A stretch of DNA of 64,000 nt from Duganella sp. CF458 (GTDB lineage Bacteria > Pseudomonadota > Gammaproteobacteria > Burkholderiales > Burkholderiaceae_D). Below, piece after piece: positions 6,614-15,000 of this stretch. The position numbers and the translations under genes were made by a program. The notes under the pieces are model-generated. The model saw nothing but the letters and a program-made list of their open reading frames with translations, did not search any database and had not been told where the DNA came from. The stretch covers positions 248,001 to 312,000 of the forward strand of contig NZ_FOOF01000006.1 in NCBI RefSeq assembly GCF_900113115.1, given 5' to 3'. Every line of letters begins with the position of its first letter. The first letter of the stretch is position 1.

Positions 6614-8704
6614 ATGCAATCGATGGCCTTCGTCTTATTCCTGAACGGGATCGCCGCCAAGGTGGCCAAGCGCGCCGAGCTGCTCGCGGCCGGCCTGGTG
6701 ATCGGCATCGTCTTCATGCTGGCCTTGCCGATGCCGGTATGGCTGCTGGACATCCTGATCGCCTGCAGCCTGGGCGCTTCGGCGCTGATCGTGATCGTCG
6801 CCATGTACATGCCGGGACCCACGGCATTTTCCACCTTCCCGGCAGTGCTGCTGCTGACCACCTTGTTCCGGCTGGCGATTTCGGTATCGACCACGCGCCT
6901 GATTTTGCTGGAGGCCGACGCGGGACATATCGTCGAGACCTTCGGTAATTTCGTGGTGGGCGGCAACCTGGTGGTGGGCCTGGTGATCTTCCTGATCCTG
7001 ACGGTGGTGCAGTTCATCGTCATCACCAAGGGCTCGGAGCGGGTGTCTGAAGTATCGGCCCGTTTCTCGCTCGATGCGATGCCCGGCAAGCAGATGTCGA
7101 TCGACAGCGACCTGCGGGCCGGCATCCTGACGGCGGAAGAGGCCAAGGAGAAACGCGCCAAGCTGGGACAGGAGAGCCAGCTGCACGGCGCGATGGACGG
7201 CGCCATGAAATTCGTCAAAGGCGATGCGATTGCCGGCATCTGCATCGTGGCGATCAACCTGGTGGGCGGCATCTCGATCGGCATCGTACAGCGCGGCATG
7301 GAAGCTTCGCAGGCGATGCAGCTGTATTCCATCCTGACCATCGGCGATGCCCTGATCGCGCAGATCCCGGCGCTGCTTATTTCCCTTGGCGCGGGCATGA
7401 TCACCACGCGCGTGAGCGGCGATGGCGATGAGGGTGAAGAGAGCAATATCGGGCAGGACATCGTGGGTGAGCTGTTCAAGGAGCCCAAGGCCCTGCTCAC
7501 CACGGCGGCCATCATGCTGTTGTTCAGCGCCATTCCCGGCATGCCGACCATGGTGTTCCTGACGCTGGCACTGGGCCTGGCAGGGGCTGGCGTGATAGGC
7601 ATGCTCAAGCCGCTGGCCGACGCGGAAAAGGAAAGGGCGGCGCAAGAGAAGGAGCGGCAGAACGCCAGCATCGTCGACCTGACCAATTTTTCCGCCACTA
7701 CGCCATTCATCCTGCGCATGCCGGAATCGATGCGCGATACGCCGGAGGCGGAAGCCATCCGCGTGGCGGTACGCGTCATGCGCAATGGCATGCTGGAGCG
7801 GCGCGGCATCCCGGACCTGAAGCCGATCGAATTCGAATACCACCATTCCATTCCCGATGGGCGGGTACATTTCCTGATGGCCGAGGTGCCATTGATCGAC
7901 GAAGAGATCCGGCTCGGTTGGGGCTCGACCCAGGAGGCGGCAGGCCGCTTGCAGGAGCTGGGCTTCACTGCCGTCGAAGCCCAGGTGGCAGGCTCGCGGC
8001 GGCGGCGGACGTGGGTGCGCATCGAGGACGAGGCGGCGCTGGCCGAGGCGGGTGTGCAGTACCAGCGCTGGGAGGCCGTCTGCGGCGCCGATATCGAAGT
8101 CGAAATGCTGCGCAACTGCCAGATGTTCGTCGGTGTCAACGAGGTTATCCGCTTCACACGCTGGGCAGAGCGGCGCTATCCGGAGCTGGGCAAGGAGGTC
8201 AACAAGACCCTGACCTTGCCGCGCCTGACGGAGGTGGTGCAGCGCCTGACGCGCGAGGGCGTATCCCTGCGCAATGCGCGGCTGCTGCTGGAAACCACGC
8301 TGGATTGGGCGCCCAAGGAGCGCGATCCGGACGTGATTGCGGATTATGTGCGGCTGGCCCTGAAGCGGCAACTGTGTTTTGAAGTGGCGCGCAACGGCTT
8401 GATCGAGGTGATCCTGCTGTCGCCGGAACTCGAAGACCTGCTGCGCAACGCGATGCGCCAGACCAGCCAGGGCAGCTATCTCGATATCGATCCCGAGACC
8501 GAGCAGATGATCCTCGATCGCCTGGGCGAGCTGTCGCACAGCGTGAGCTCTCCGGTGGCGCCGCCGGTTCTGGTGACGGCGGCGGACATCCGCCGCTCGG
8601 TGCGCAAGCTGATCGAAGAGGAGTTCTTTTCGGTGCCGGTGTTCGCCTTTTCAGAATTGACCCAGCACCTGAGGATCCAGCCGGTCGGCATGATCGAAGC
8701 ATAG
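6614..8704 (+). CDS. sctV: Type III export gate protein SctV (HrcV)
   Basis: 696 residues, ATG 6614 behind AAGGAAAGC. FHIPEP family: about eight membrane segments in residues 15-335, with the conserved cytoplasmic loop between segments 4 and 5 (V-S-A-R-F-S-L-D-A-M-P-G-K-Q-M, D-S-D-L-R-A-G). A large C-terminal domain forms the nonameric cytoplasmic ring that receives chaperone-substrate complexes and, in Ysc systems, SctX-SctY. Length is normal for the family. It is the last gene of the first unit; a new hrp box starts 14 bp after its stop. Confidence 0.97.
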   Translation: MQSMAFVLFLNGIAAKVAKRAELLAAGLVIGIVFMLALPMPVWLLDILIACSLGASALIVIVAMYMPGPTAFSTFPAVLLLTTLFRLAISVSTTRLILLEADAGHIVETFGNFVVGGNLVVGLVIFLILTVVQFIVITKGSERVSEVSARFSLDAMPGKQMSIDSDLRAGILTAEEAKEKRAKLGQESQLHGAMDGAMKFVKGDAIAGICIVAINLVGGISIGIVQRGMEASQAMQLYSILTIGDALIAQIPALLISLGAGMITTRVSGDGDEGEESNIGQDIVGELFKEPKALLTTAAIMLLFSAIPGMPTMVFLTLALGLAGAGVIGMLKPLADAEKERAAQEKERQNASIVDLTNFSATTPFILRMPESMRDTPEAEAIRVAVRVMRNGMLERRGIPDLKPIEFEYHHSIPDGRVHFLMAEVPLIDEEIRLGWGSTQEAAGRLQELGFTAVEAQVAGSRRRRTWVRIEDEAALAEAGVQYQRWEAVCGADIEVEMLRNCQMFVGVNEVIRFTRWAERRYPELGKEVNKTLTLPRLTEVVQRLTREGVSLRNARLLLETTLDWAPKERDPDVIADYVRLALKRQLCFEVARNGLIEVILLSPELEDLLRNAMRQTSQGSYLDIDPETEQMILDRLGELSHSVSSPVAPPVLVTAADIRRSVRKLIEEEFFSVPVFAFSELTQHLRIQPVGMIEA

Positions 8705-8717
8705 CCGGCGGAAGGGC

Positions 8718-8746
8718 GGAACCGGGCCGCCTTGGCTTGCCACTCA
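8718..8746 (+). promoter_or_regulatory. hrp box upstream of sctD operon
   Basis: GGAACC (8718-8723), 16 nt, CCACTCA (8740-8746): an exact match to the HrpL consensus, 45 bp before the sctD ATG. It lies in the only sizeable gap (87 bp) in the sctW-to-sctU run and should start the sctD-to-sctU transcript. Confidence 0.85.
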
Positions 8747-8791
8747 TTGTTGCGGCGCGATCCGGGCGCCGGAAACTGTGGAGGTGGAGAG

Positions 8792-9757
8792 ATGGGCGAA
8801 CAATCCGGGCTGGAATTGCGGATCCTGAGCGGGCTGCATCGCGGCGCCAGCTTGCCGCTGGGCGGTGAGCGCTACGTGATCGGGGCCAGCGACGATGCGG
8901 ATGTGGTGTTGCTTGATCCCGGCGTAGCGGACCGGCACGCCACATTGCGCCATGACGGCGAACGCTGGCTGCTGGCGGCGCTGGAGGGAAGCGTGCGCGG
9001 CGCAGCTTCGGACGCTGAGTTGGAGGAATATCTCCTGGCGCCTGGCGACAGCGCGCGTATCGGCGCGGTCTGGGTCGGCATTGCCGATGCGGCGGCGTCG
9101 TGGGGTGAGCCGCCACCGGCGCCGCCGCCTGCCGTTGCCGGCCACGGGGCTGGCGCAGGCGCAGGCCAGGATGCGCGGCCTGCGGCGCAGGTTCCACCGC
9201 CATCGCCTGGGAAACCGGGGAAACGGCGCAGCCGCGCCATGTGGGTGCCCGTGGCCGCCGGCACCGTACTGGCAGGCGTCGCCTCGTTGGCCTTCAGCGC
9301 CAGGTCGGCTCCGACGCCGGTGATGCCGCCGGCACCTGCCGCGCTGGCGGTGGTGCCGCCAGCCTCCAAGCCGACGCCCGCGGCCCTGGCCCAGGCCTTC
9401 CGCAAACGCCTGGCCGACGTGGACATGCTGCGCCGCTTCGACCTGCAGCTCGATGAAGGCGAATGGCGCATGAAGGGCGCGCTGGACGAAGAGGAAACCC
9501 TGCGTTTCCGGCGGATCCTGGCTGATTTCGTCAAAGCGAACGACATCAAGTTTCCCATCGACGTGCAACTGGGTGGCGCAGATACCTTGCTGCCGTTCCA
9601 GATCCAGCAGCTGGTGACGGGAAACCAGGCCAGCATCGTGACCAGCGACGGCCAGCGCCTCTACCCGGGCGACGAATACAAGGGCGTGCGCTTGACCGCC
9701 ATTGACGGCAACCGCATTACTTTTGCCGGGCGCGGGCCGATCGAGGTGCGTTGGTGA
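8792..9757 (+). CDS. sctD: Inner-membrane ring protein SctD (HrpQ)
   Basis: 321 residues from ATG 8792 (GGAGGTGGAGAG upstream). A cytoplasmic FHA-like domain (about 1-110) is followed by a long Pro/Ala/Gly linker, one membrane segment (around 150-168, W-V-P-V-A-A-G-T-V-L), a second Pro-rich stretch, and periplasmic BON/ring-building modules ending at the C-terminus. SctD forms the outer ring of the inner-membrane base with SctJ. HrpQ lies between hrcV and hrcN in Pseudomonas syringae, exactly as here. It is shorter than Yersinia YscD, which is typical of the Hrp1 type. Confidence 0.88.
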   Translation: MGEQSGLELRILSGLHRGASLPLGGERYVIGASDDADVVLLDPGVADRHATLRHDGERWLLAALEGSVRGAASDAELEEYLLAPGDSARIGAVWVGIADAAASWGEPPPAPPPAVAGHGAGAGAGQDARPAAQVPPPSPGKPGKRRSRAMWVPVAAGTVLAGVASLAFSARSAPTPVMPPAPAALAVVPPASKPTPAALAQAFRKRLADVDMLRRFDLQLDEGEWRMKGALDEEETLRFRRILADFVKANDIKFPIDVQLGGADTLLPFQIQQLVTGNQASIVTSDGQRLYPGDEYKGVRLTAIDGNRITFAGRGPIEVRW

Positions 9758-11118
9758 ACGGAGTGGCCGCAAGCCTGCGGGAAATGCGCGCAGCGCTTCC
9801 AGCCTGGAGCGCGCAGCTTCCGCCGCATCCTGGCTTCTCGAGCCGCGGCAAGGTGGCGCAGGTGCTGGGTACCTTGATCGAGGCGCACATGCCGCCGGTG
9901 CAGATCGGCGAGCTATGCCACCTGTACGACCAGCAGCGCGGCGGCGCCCCAATGCTGGCGGAAGTGGTTGGCTTTACCGAACGCTGCGCCGTGCTGTCGG
10001 CGCTCAGTCCGTTGGAGGGCGTTTCCAGCAGCACGGTCATCGAGCCGCTGCGGCGCGCCCATACCATCGAGGTGGGCGACCACCTGTTCGGCAGCGTGCT
10101 CGATGGCTTTGGCCGCCCGATGTTCCGCGCGCCGGCCGCCAGCGACGTGGTTGGCACGTGGCGCGCCACGGTGCCGGTGATCCGCGATGCCCCGCTGGCC
10201 GTGGAACGGCCGCGTATCGTCACCCCCTTGCCTACCGGCGTGCGCGCCATCGACGGCATGCTGACCATGGGCCTTGGACAACGGATCGGTGTATTCGCCG
10301 GACCCGGTTGCGGCAAGACCACGCTGATGGCGGCCATTGCGCGCGGCTGCCAGGCCGAGGCCATCGTCTTCGGCTTGATCGGTGAACGGGGCCGCGAACT
10401 GAATGAATTCCTGGAGCACGAGCTCGATGAAGAACTGGTGCGCAAGACGGTGATCGTCTGTGCCACTTCCGACCGCACGTCGATGGAAAGGGCGCGGGCC
10501 GCGTTTACCGCTACCGCCATTGCCGAAGCATTCCGTGCGCGCGGCAAGCAGGTACTGCTGCTGGTCGACTCGCTGACCCGCTTTGCCCGTGCCCAGCGGG
10601 AGATCGGCCTGGCGGCGGGCGAACCGCCGGCGCGCGGCGGTTTCACCCCGTCGGTCTACACCATGTTGCCGCGCCTGATCGAGCGCGCCGGCAGCACGCC
10701 GGATGGCGCGATCACCGCCATGTACACCGTCCTGGTCGACGGCGAATCTGCTTCCGACCCGATCGGCGACGAGGCCAAGTCCCTGCTGGACGGGCACATC
10801 CTCCTGACGCGCAAGCTGGCCGAGCAGGGCCATTACCCGGCCATCGACGTATTGGCCAGCATCAGCCGCGTGATGAGCAATGTGACCACGCGCGAACATC
10901 GTGCAGCGGCCGGCCAGTTCCGTGAATTGCTGTCGCGCTACCAGGAGATGGAGCTGCTGATTCGCCTGGGCGAATACCAGCCGGGCGCCGACGCGGTGGC
11001 CGACCGCGCCATGCAGCTGCGCCCCGCGCAACTTGAGTTCCTGCGCCAGTACACCGGCAGCGGTACCGGCACGCCGTTCCAGGAAACGCTTGATACGCTG
11101 ATGGGGATGCAGGCATGA
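9754..11118 (+). CDS. sctN: Type III secretion ATPase SctN (HrcN)
   Basis: 454 residues, GTG 9754 overlapping the sctD stop (GTGA) with GAGG upstream. FliI/YscN family: N-terminal barrel, then Walker A G-P-G-C-G-K-T-T near residue 183, L-I-G-E-R-G-R-E-L, and Walker B L-L-L-V-D-S-L-T-R near 270. It strips chaperones from substrates and energises export at the base of the apparatus with SctL, SctO and SctQ. Confidence 0.97.
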   Translation: MNGVAASLREMRAALPAWSAQLPPHPGFSSRGKVAQVLGTLIEAHMPPVQIGELCHLYDQQRGGAPMLAEVVGFTERCAVLSALSPLEGVSSSTVIEPLRRAHTIEVGDHLFGSVLDGFGRPMFRAPAASDVVGTWRATVPVIRDAPLAVERPRIVTPLPTGVRAIDGMLTMGLGQRIGVFAGPGCGKTTLMAAIARGCQAEAIVFGLIGERGRELNEFLEHELDEELVRKTVIVCATSDRTSMERARAAFTATAIAEAFRARGKQVLLLVDSLTRFARAQREIGLAAGEPPARGGFTPSVYTMLPRLIERAGSTPDGAITAMYTVLVDGESASDPIGDEAKSLLDGHILLTRKLAEQGHYPAIDVLASISRVMSNVTTREHRAAAGQFRELLSRYQEMELLIRLGEYQPGADAVADRAMQLRPAQLEFLRQYTGSGTGTPFQETLDTLMGMQA

Positions 11119-11591
11119 AGCGCGGCAAGCGGGAAGTGGTCGATGTGGCTGAACCCAAGCGGTCGGACCGCAGCCTGGACCAGCTGCTGCACGTGCGCAA
11201 GCAAAGATTGGGGCGCCTCGAACGTGAGCGCAGCAGCGCCCGCGAGGACTGGCGCCGCCGCCGCCAGGCACTGCACGACTATAAATTGCGCAAGCGCGAA
11301 GCTGTCCGGCAAGCCGCGCAGTTCTGGCAGGAGTCGCGCGCCCAGTTCCTGCAGATGACAATCACCACGGGCCAGTTCCACGTTGCCAAGGCGCGCCATG
11401 CACGCATGAAGGAAGAAGCGGCCAGCCTGAACTTGCGTTGCCACGAGGCTGTGCGGGAATCGCGCCGGGCAGGCGTGCGCTTTTTTGAAGCGCGGGCCGA
11501 AGCGCGGCGCGCCCAGCGGCAGCAGGAGAAGCTCGGCATCATGCGCGATGAGTTGATGGCATTAAGCCGGCTGGCCGAGGAGGGCGGATGA
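11115..11591 (+). CDS. sctO: ATPase stalk protein SctO (HrpO)
   Basis: 158 residues starting in an ATGA overlap with sctN. It is almost entirely charged heptad-type helix (E-R-E-R-S-S-A-R-E-D-W-R-R-R-R-Q, later A-R-A-E-A-R-R-A-Q-R-Q-Q-E-K-L), the coiled-coil hairpin typical of YscO/HrpO/FliJ, which links the ATPase hexamer to the SctV ring. Sequence conservation in the family is low, so position between sctN and sctP carries much of the identification. Confidence 0.85.
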   Translation: MKRGKREVVDVAEPKRSDRSLDQLLHVRKQRLGRLERERSSAREDWRRRRQALHDYKLRKREAVRQAAQFWQESRAQFLQMTITTGQFHVAKARHARMKEEAASLNLRCHEAVRESRRAGVRFFEARAEARRAQRQQEKLGIMRDELMALSRLAEEGG

Positions 11592-12214
11592 ACCGCTTGC
11601 CGCCCGCACTGCCGGGGCGCTGGCTGGACGAGCTGTTGCCGGGCCAGTCGCATGCCCGTACGGGGCAGCGGCCGGCATGGCGTTTTGCCACCGCAGCCGC
11701 GCCCCAGACGGCAACGCCGGCGCAGGCTGCGCCCAGGCCCGCTAGGGTGCACGGCAAGCCGGCCGCGCAGGCCCAGGCCGAGGCGCCACGGACGGTTCGC
11801 GCCGCGCCGAGCCCTGTCCGCGAGCAGCCGGTCGAAGACGGCGAAGCCTGCCGCGCCGGCCGAGGCGGGAGCGGGGACGGGCAGGGTAGCAGCGGCGGTG
11901 GCAGCGGTGCCGGCGACGGGCGAGGCGATGCCGGGCCGGCGGGACCCGGCGCGGTGGCCGAAAGTGCCGGGGCGTTCGATGCGCAAGACATCGTCCTGCT
12001 GCTCCCGGCGGGGAACGCCAGTGGCATCTTTGAAGTGCAGCTGCCAGGCGGCGAGATGATGGCAGTGGCGGTGGATGCCGGTCCATCCGCTGTCAGCTAT
12101 CACCTGAAACCCGCCGGAAAAAGCCTCGCGGAACGCTTGCGCGGCCAACAGAAGGAACTAAGCGCCCACCTGGAGCGACGTATAGGAAAGGATGTGACCC
12201 TGACCATACTCTAA
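11588..12214 (+). CDS. sctP: Needle-length regulator SctP (HrpP)
   Basis: 208 residues, ATGA overlap with sctO. A low-complexity Ala/Pro/Gly/Arg-rich N-terminal half (including a Gly/Ser/Asp-rich stretch around 90-125) is followed by a compact C-terminal substrate-specificity-switch domain (about 130-208, with D-I-V-L-L-L-P and Y-H-L-K-P-A-G). SctP/HrpP acts as ruler and switch from early to late substrates. It is short, as in Hrp systems rather than Ysc (YscP is more than twice as long). Confidence 0.82.
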   Translation: MNRLPPALPGRWLDELLPGQSHARTGQRPAWRFATAAAPQTATPAQAAPRPARVHGKPAAQAQAEAPRTVRAAPSPVREQPVEDGEACRAGRGGSGDGQGSSGGGSGAGDGRGDAGPAGPGAVAESAGAFDAQDIVLLLPAGNASGIFEVQLPGGEMMAVAVDAGPSAVSYHLKPAGKSLAERLRGQQKELSAHLERRIGKDVTLTIL

Positions 12215-12227
12215 GCGGAGGGCCGAA

Positions 12228-13247
12228 ATGGCTGAAACGGAGTGGCTGCCTGCCGCACACGCGAAGGCAATGCGATTGCAGAAAGATGCGATCGGCGCCG
12301 CCGGCGCGGCATTGAGCCGCCGCGTGGCGTGCGGCCTATGGTGCAGCCATGCCGGCATGTCGTTGCACCTGGAGTCCGCCGTGCATGGCGCCGATCCGCA
12401 TCAGGAAAGCGGCATCCCGGGCATCGCCCTGGAAGGCCCGCACGGAACGTTCTACCTGGAGCATGGCGCGGCCCTGCTGCACGGCCTGACCGGCGTCGAT
12501 CCGATGGCGGCAGCGGATGCGCCGGCGGCGCAGCGCGAGTGGCTGGATGGAGCGTTGCTTGGCCGCCTGGCAGGCACGCCGCTGGCCGGCATGCGTACCC
12601 TGCGGCGCGATACTGCGCCGCCGGTGGCGGCCGGGCTGGCCGCCATGCACCTGCGCCTTGACGATGGCGCGCATATGGCGGGCGCGCTGATCCGCGCCAC
12701 GCCCGAATCCTGGCTGGCCTTGCTGGAACGCCACGAATGGCAACCCAGGACGCAAGCGTTGGAGGCGCTGCATGCGCTGCGCATTGCCCTGCCGGTCAAG
12801 CTGGGCAGCCACTTCCTGCCGTCATCGGCGCTGCAAGAGCTGGTCGCGGGCGACATCATCCTGCCGGACAGCACCCGTTTCGATACGCAGGGCCTGGGCC
12901 GCCTGCCGCTTGGCGGCATGCTGGCGCAAGTGCGCTATGCGGCACCGGGCCTGCTCACCATACTTACCATGGAGACGCAATTGAACTACGACAGCGAAGA
13001 CGAAGCGGGCGGCGTGGACGATGCCGCCCTGGACCAGCTACCGCTGGCCCTCAGTTTTGAACTGGGCACGCTCCAGCTGAGCCTGGGACAGTTGCGCACC
13101 CTGGCCAGCGGCGCCGTGCTGCAGCTATCCCAGGGCAGTGCCGACAGTATCGCCATCGTGTGCGCTGGCCGCCACCTTGGGCGCGGCGAGGCGGTGGACG
13201 TGGACGGGCGGCTGGGCGTGCGCATCACTTCATGGAGCGCGGCATGA
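12228..13247 (+). CDS. sctQ: Cytoplasmic sorting-platform protein SctQ (HrcQ)
   Basis: 339 residues, ATG 12228 behind GGAGGG. The C-terminal SpoA (FliN-like) domain is recognisable (L-P-L-A-L-S-F-E-L-G-T-L-Q-L-S-L, then G-R-G-E-A-V-D-V-D-G-R-L-G-V-R-I). In Pseudomonas syringae this protein is split into HrcQA and HrcQB, while here it is one continuous gene. I see no strong internal ribosome-binding site for a separate C-terminal product (ATG 12969 has none). Confidence 0.88.
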   Translation: MAETEWLPAAHAKAMRLQKDAIGAAGAALSRRVACGLWCSHAGMSLHLESAVHGADPHQESGIPGIALEGPHGTFYLEHGAALLHGLTGVDPMAAADAPAAQREWLDGALLGRLAGTPLAGMRTLRRDTAPPVAAGLAAMHLRLDDGAHMAGALIRATPESWLALLERHEWQPRTQALEALHALRIALPVKLGSHFLPSSALQELVAGDIILPDSTRFDTQGLGRLPLGGMLAQVRYAAPGLLTILTMETQLNYDSEDEAGGVDDAALDQLPLALSFELGTLQLSLGQLRTLASGAVLQLSQGSADSIAIVCAGRHLGRGEAVDVDGRLGVRITSWSAA

Positions 13248-13903
13248 TGAACGGGCAGACGGATGTCGTCTCATTCTCGCTGATGCTGGCGGGACTGGCG
13301 CTGATCCCGCTGCTGGTGGTCACGACGACGTCCTTCCTGAAGCTCTCCATGGTCATGCTGGTGTTGCGCAGCGCCATCGGCGTGCAGCAGGTGCCGCCCA
13401 CGCTGGCGATCTACGGCATTGCGCTGGTGCTGACCGGCTTCATCATGGCGCCCACGATCCAGCAGATCGGGCAGCGCATGGCGCAGCCGGCGCCGCCAAG
13501 CGCCAATGTCCAGGCGCCGCCGGGCCTGGCCAAGGCGATCGACGCCTTTGAGCCGCTACGCGCTTTCATGATCAAGCATGGCAATCCGGACCAGCGTGAA
13601 CTGTTCCTGGCATCGGCGAAGAAGCTATGGCCGGAGGACTATGCGAAGCAGGCGCGCAACAACGACTTGCTGGTCCTGATTCCGGCGTTCGTCGTATCCG
13701 AGCTGCAGGCCGGCTATGAGATCGGCTTCCTGATCTACATCCCGTTCGTGGTGATCGACCTGCTGGTGTCGAATCTGTTGATGGCGCTCGGCATGCAGCA
13801 GGTCAGCCCGCAAACCATCACCATCCCGCTCAAGCTGCTGCTGTTTACGCTGGTGGGCGGCTGGGGCAAGCTGCTGCATGCGCTGGCCGCCTCTTACGCC
13901 TGA
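13244..13903 (+). CDS. sctR: Export gate protein SctR (HrcR)
   Basis: 219 residues from ATG 13244 (overlap with the sctQ stop). In-frame ATGs at 13232 and 13247 are alternatives; 13244 gives the best spacing from GGAG. FliP family: several membrane segments, with the hallmark T-S-F-L-K-L-S-M-V near residue 30 and G-F-L-I-Y-I-P-F-V-V-I-D-L-L-V-S-N in the C-terminal half. Five copies form the core of the export gate with SctS and SctT. Confidence 0.96.
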   Translation: MMNGQTDVVSFSLMLAGLALIPLLVVTTTSFLKLSMVMLVLRSAIGVQQVPPTLAIYGIALVLTGFIMAPTIQQIGQRMAQPAPPSANVQAPPGLAKAIDAFEPLRAFMIKHGNPDQRELFLASAKKLWPEDYAKQARNNDLLVLIPAFVVSELQAGYEIGFLIYIPFVVIDLLVSNLLMALGMQQVSPQTITIPLKLLLFTLVGGWGKLLHALAASYA

Positions 13904-13913
13904 AAGGATTGCC

Positions 13914-14177
13914 ATGGCAGATACGCTGAACTTTTTCCAGCAGGGCCTGTGGCTGGCCGTGATGCTCTCCGCGCCGCCACTGATCATCGCAACCCTGTGC
14001 GGCGTGACCGTATCGCTGGTGCAGGCGGTGACGCAGATCCAGGACCAGACCTTGCCGTATGTGGTCAAGCTGGTGGCCGTCGCTGTCACCCTGGCGAGCA
14101 TGGGACGCTGGATCGGCGTGCAACTGATCCAGCTGACGGACCTGGCGTTCACCATGCTGCCCGCCGTGGGGCGCTAG
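13914..14177 (+). CDS. sctS: Export gate protein SctS (HrcS)
   Basis: 87 residues, two membrane segments around a short loop with the FliQ-family pattern V-T-Q-I-Q-D-Q-T-L-P-Y-V-V-K. ATG 13914 follows AAAGGA. Length is typical of the family. It packs round the SctR-SctT core of the export channel. Confidence 0.96.
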   Translation: MADTLNFFQQGLWLAVMLSAPPLIIATLCGVTVSLVQAVTQIQDQTLPYVVKLVAVAVTLASMGRWIGVQLIQLTDLAFTMLPAVGR

Positions 14178-14180
14178 CCG

Positions 14181-14978
14181 ATGCAAGCGTCGTTGCTGCT
14201 GGATATACAGAATGCCCTGGTGGCGCTGGCACTGGTGACGCCGCGGGTGCTGGTGTGCCTGGTGATATTGCCGGGATTCGGCCTGAACGTCCTGACCGGC
14301 ATGGCCAAGAACATGGCCGCAATGGCGATCGCGCTGCCGGCCGCGCTGCCGACCTACTATGCGGTGCAGCGTTTCGGGCCCGATATGCTGACCTGCGGCA
14401 TGCTGATCTTCAAGGAAGCGGCCATCGGCTTGCTGCTGGGGGTATTGACCACCATGCCGCTGTGGGCGGTGCAGTCGGTCGGATCCATCCTGGACAGCCA
14501 GCGTTCGCCGATCCAGATCCAGACCAATAACGCCGGCGTCGACCGGGATGCCAGCATCATCGGCGGCGTGATGGTGCAGGCGGTGGTCCTGGTCATGGTG
14601 CAGGCCGGCCTGTTCGTCGCCCTGGCGCGCATCCTGGTGGAAAGCTACGCCGCCTGGCCGGCCTGGTCGCTGGCGCCACCCTATGAACCGGGGCACCTGG
14701 ACCTGCTGGTCAAGCGTTTCGGCGAGCTTTTCTGGCACATCGTGGTGTACGGTGCTCCTGTGATCATTCCATTGATCCTGATTGAACTGGCCTTTGCGCT
14801 GATCGGCGTGTTTGCGCCCAACCTGCAGGTGTCGTTCGCTTCGTCGCCGATCAAGAGCCTGACCGGCGTGGTGATCCTGCTGTTGTACTGGCCGACCCTG
14901 TCGCACCACGTTGCGGGCGACTTTTCCAAGCTGTTGGACCTGGCGGCCGGCCTGCTCGGCGCCCGGCAAGGGCCGTGA
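14181..14978 (+). CDS. sctT: Export gate protein SctT (HrcT)
   Basis: 265 residues, FliR family, with about six to seven membrane segments. A central conserved stretch reads G-S-I-L-D-S-Q-R-S-P, matching the family motif around the loop after segment 3. It starts 3 bp after the sctS stop and completes the R-S-T channel. Confidence 0.95.
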   Translation: MQASLLLDIQNALVALALVTPRVLVCLVILPGFGLNVLTGMAKNMAAMAIALPAALPTYYAVQRFGPDMLTCGMLIFKEAAIGLLLGVLTTMPLWAVQSVGSILDSQRSPIQIQTNNAGVDRDASIIGGVMVQAVVLVMVQAGLFVALARILVESYAAWPAWSLAPPYEPGHLDLLVKRFGELFWHIVVYGAPVIIPLILIELAFALIGVFAPNLQVSFASSPIKSLTGVVILLLYWPTLSHHVAGDFSKLLDLAAGLLGARQGP

Positions 14979-15000
14979 TCGCCCGGCACAGGAGTGCAGC

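Noticed and set aside
11860..11945. G-rich repeat-like stretch in sctP
   Set aside because: It encodes the Gly/Ser/Asp-rich linker of SctP and shows no regular repeat unit.
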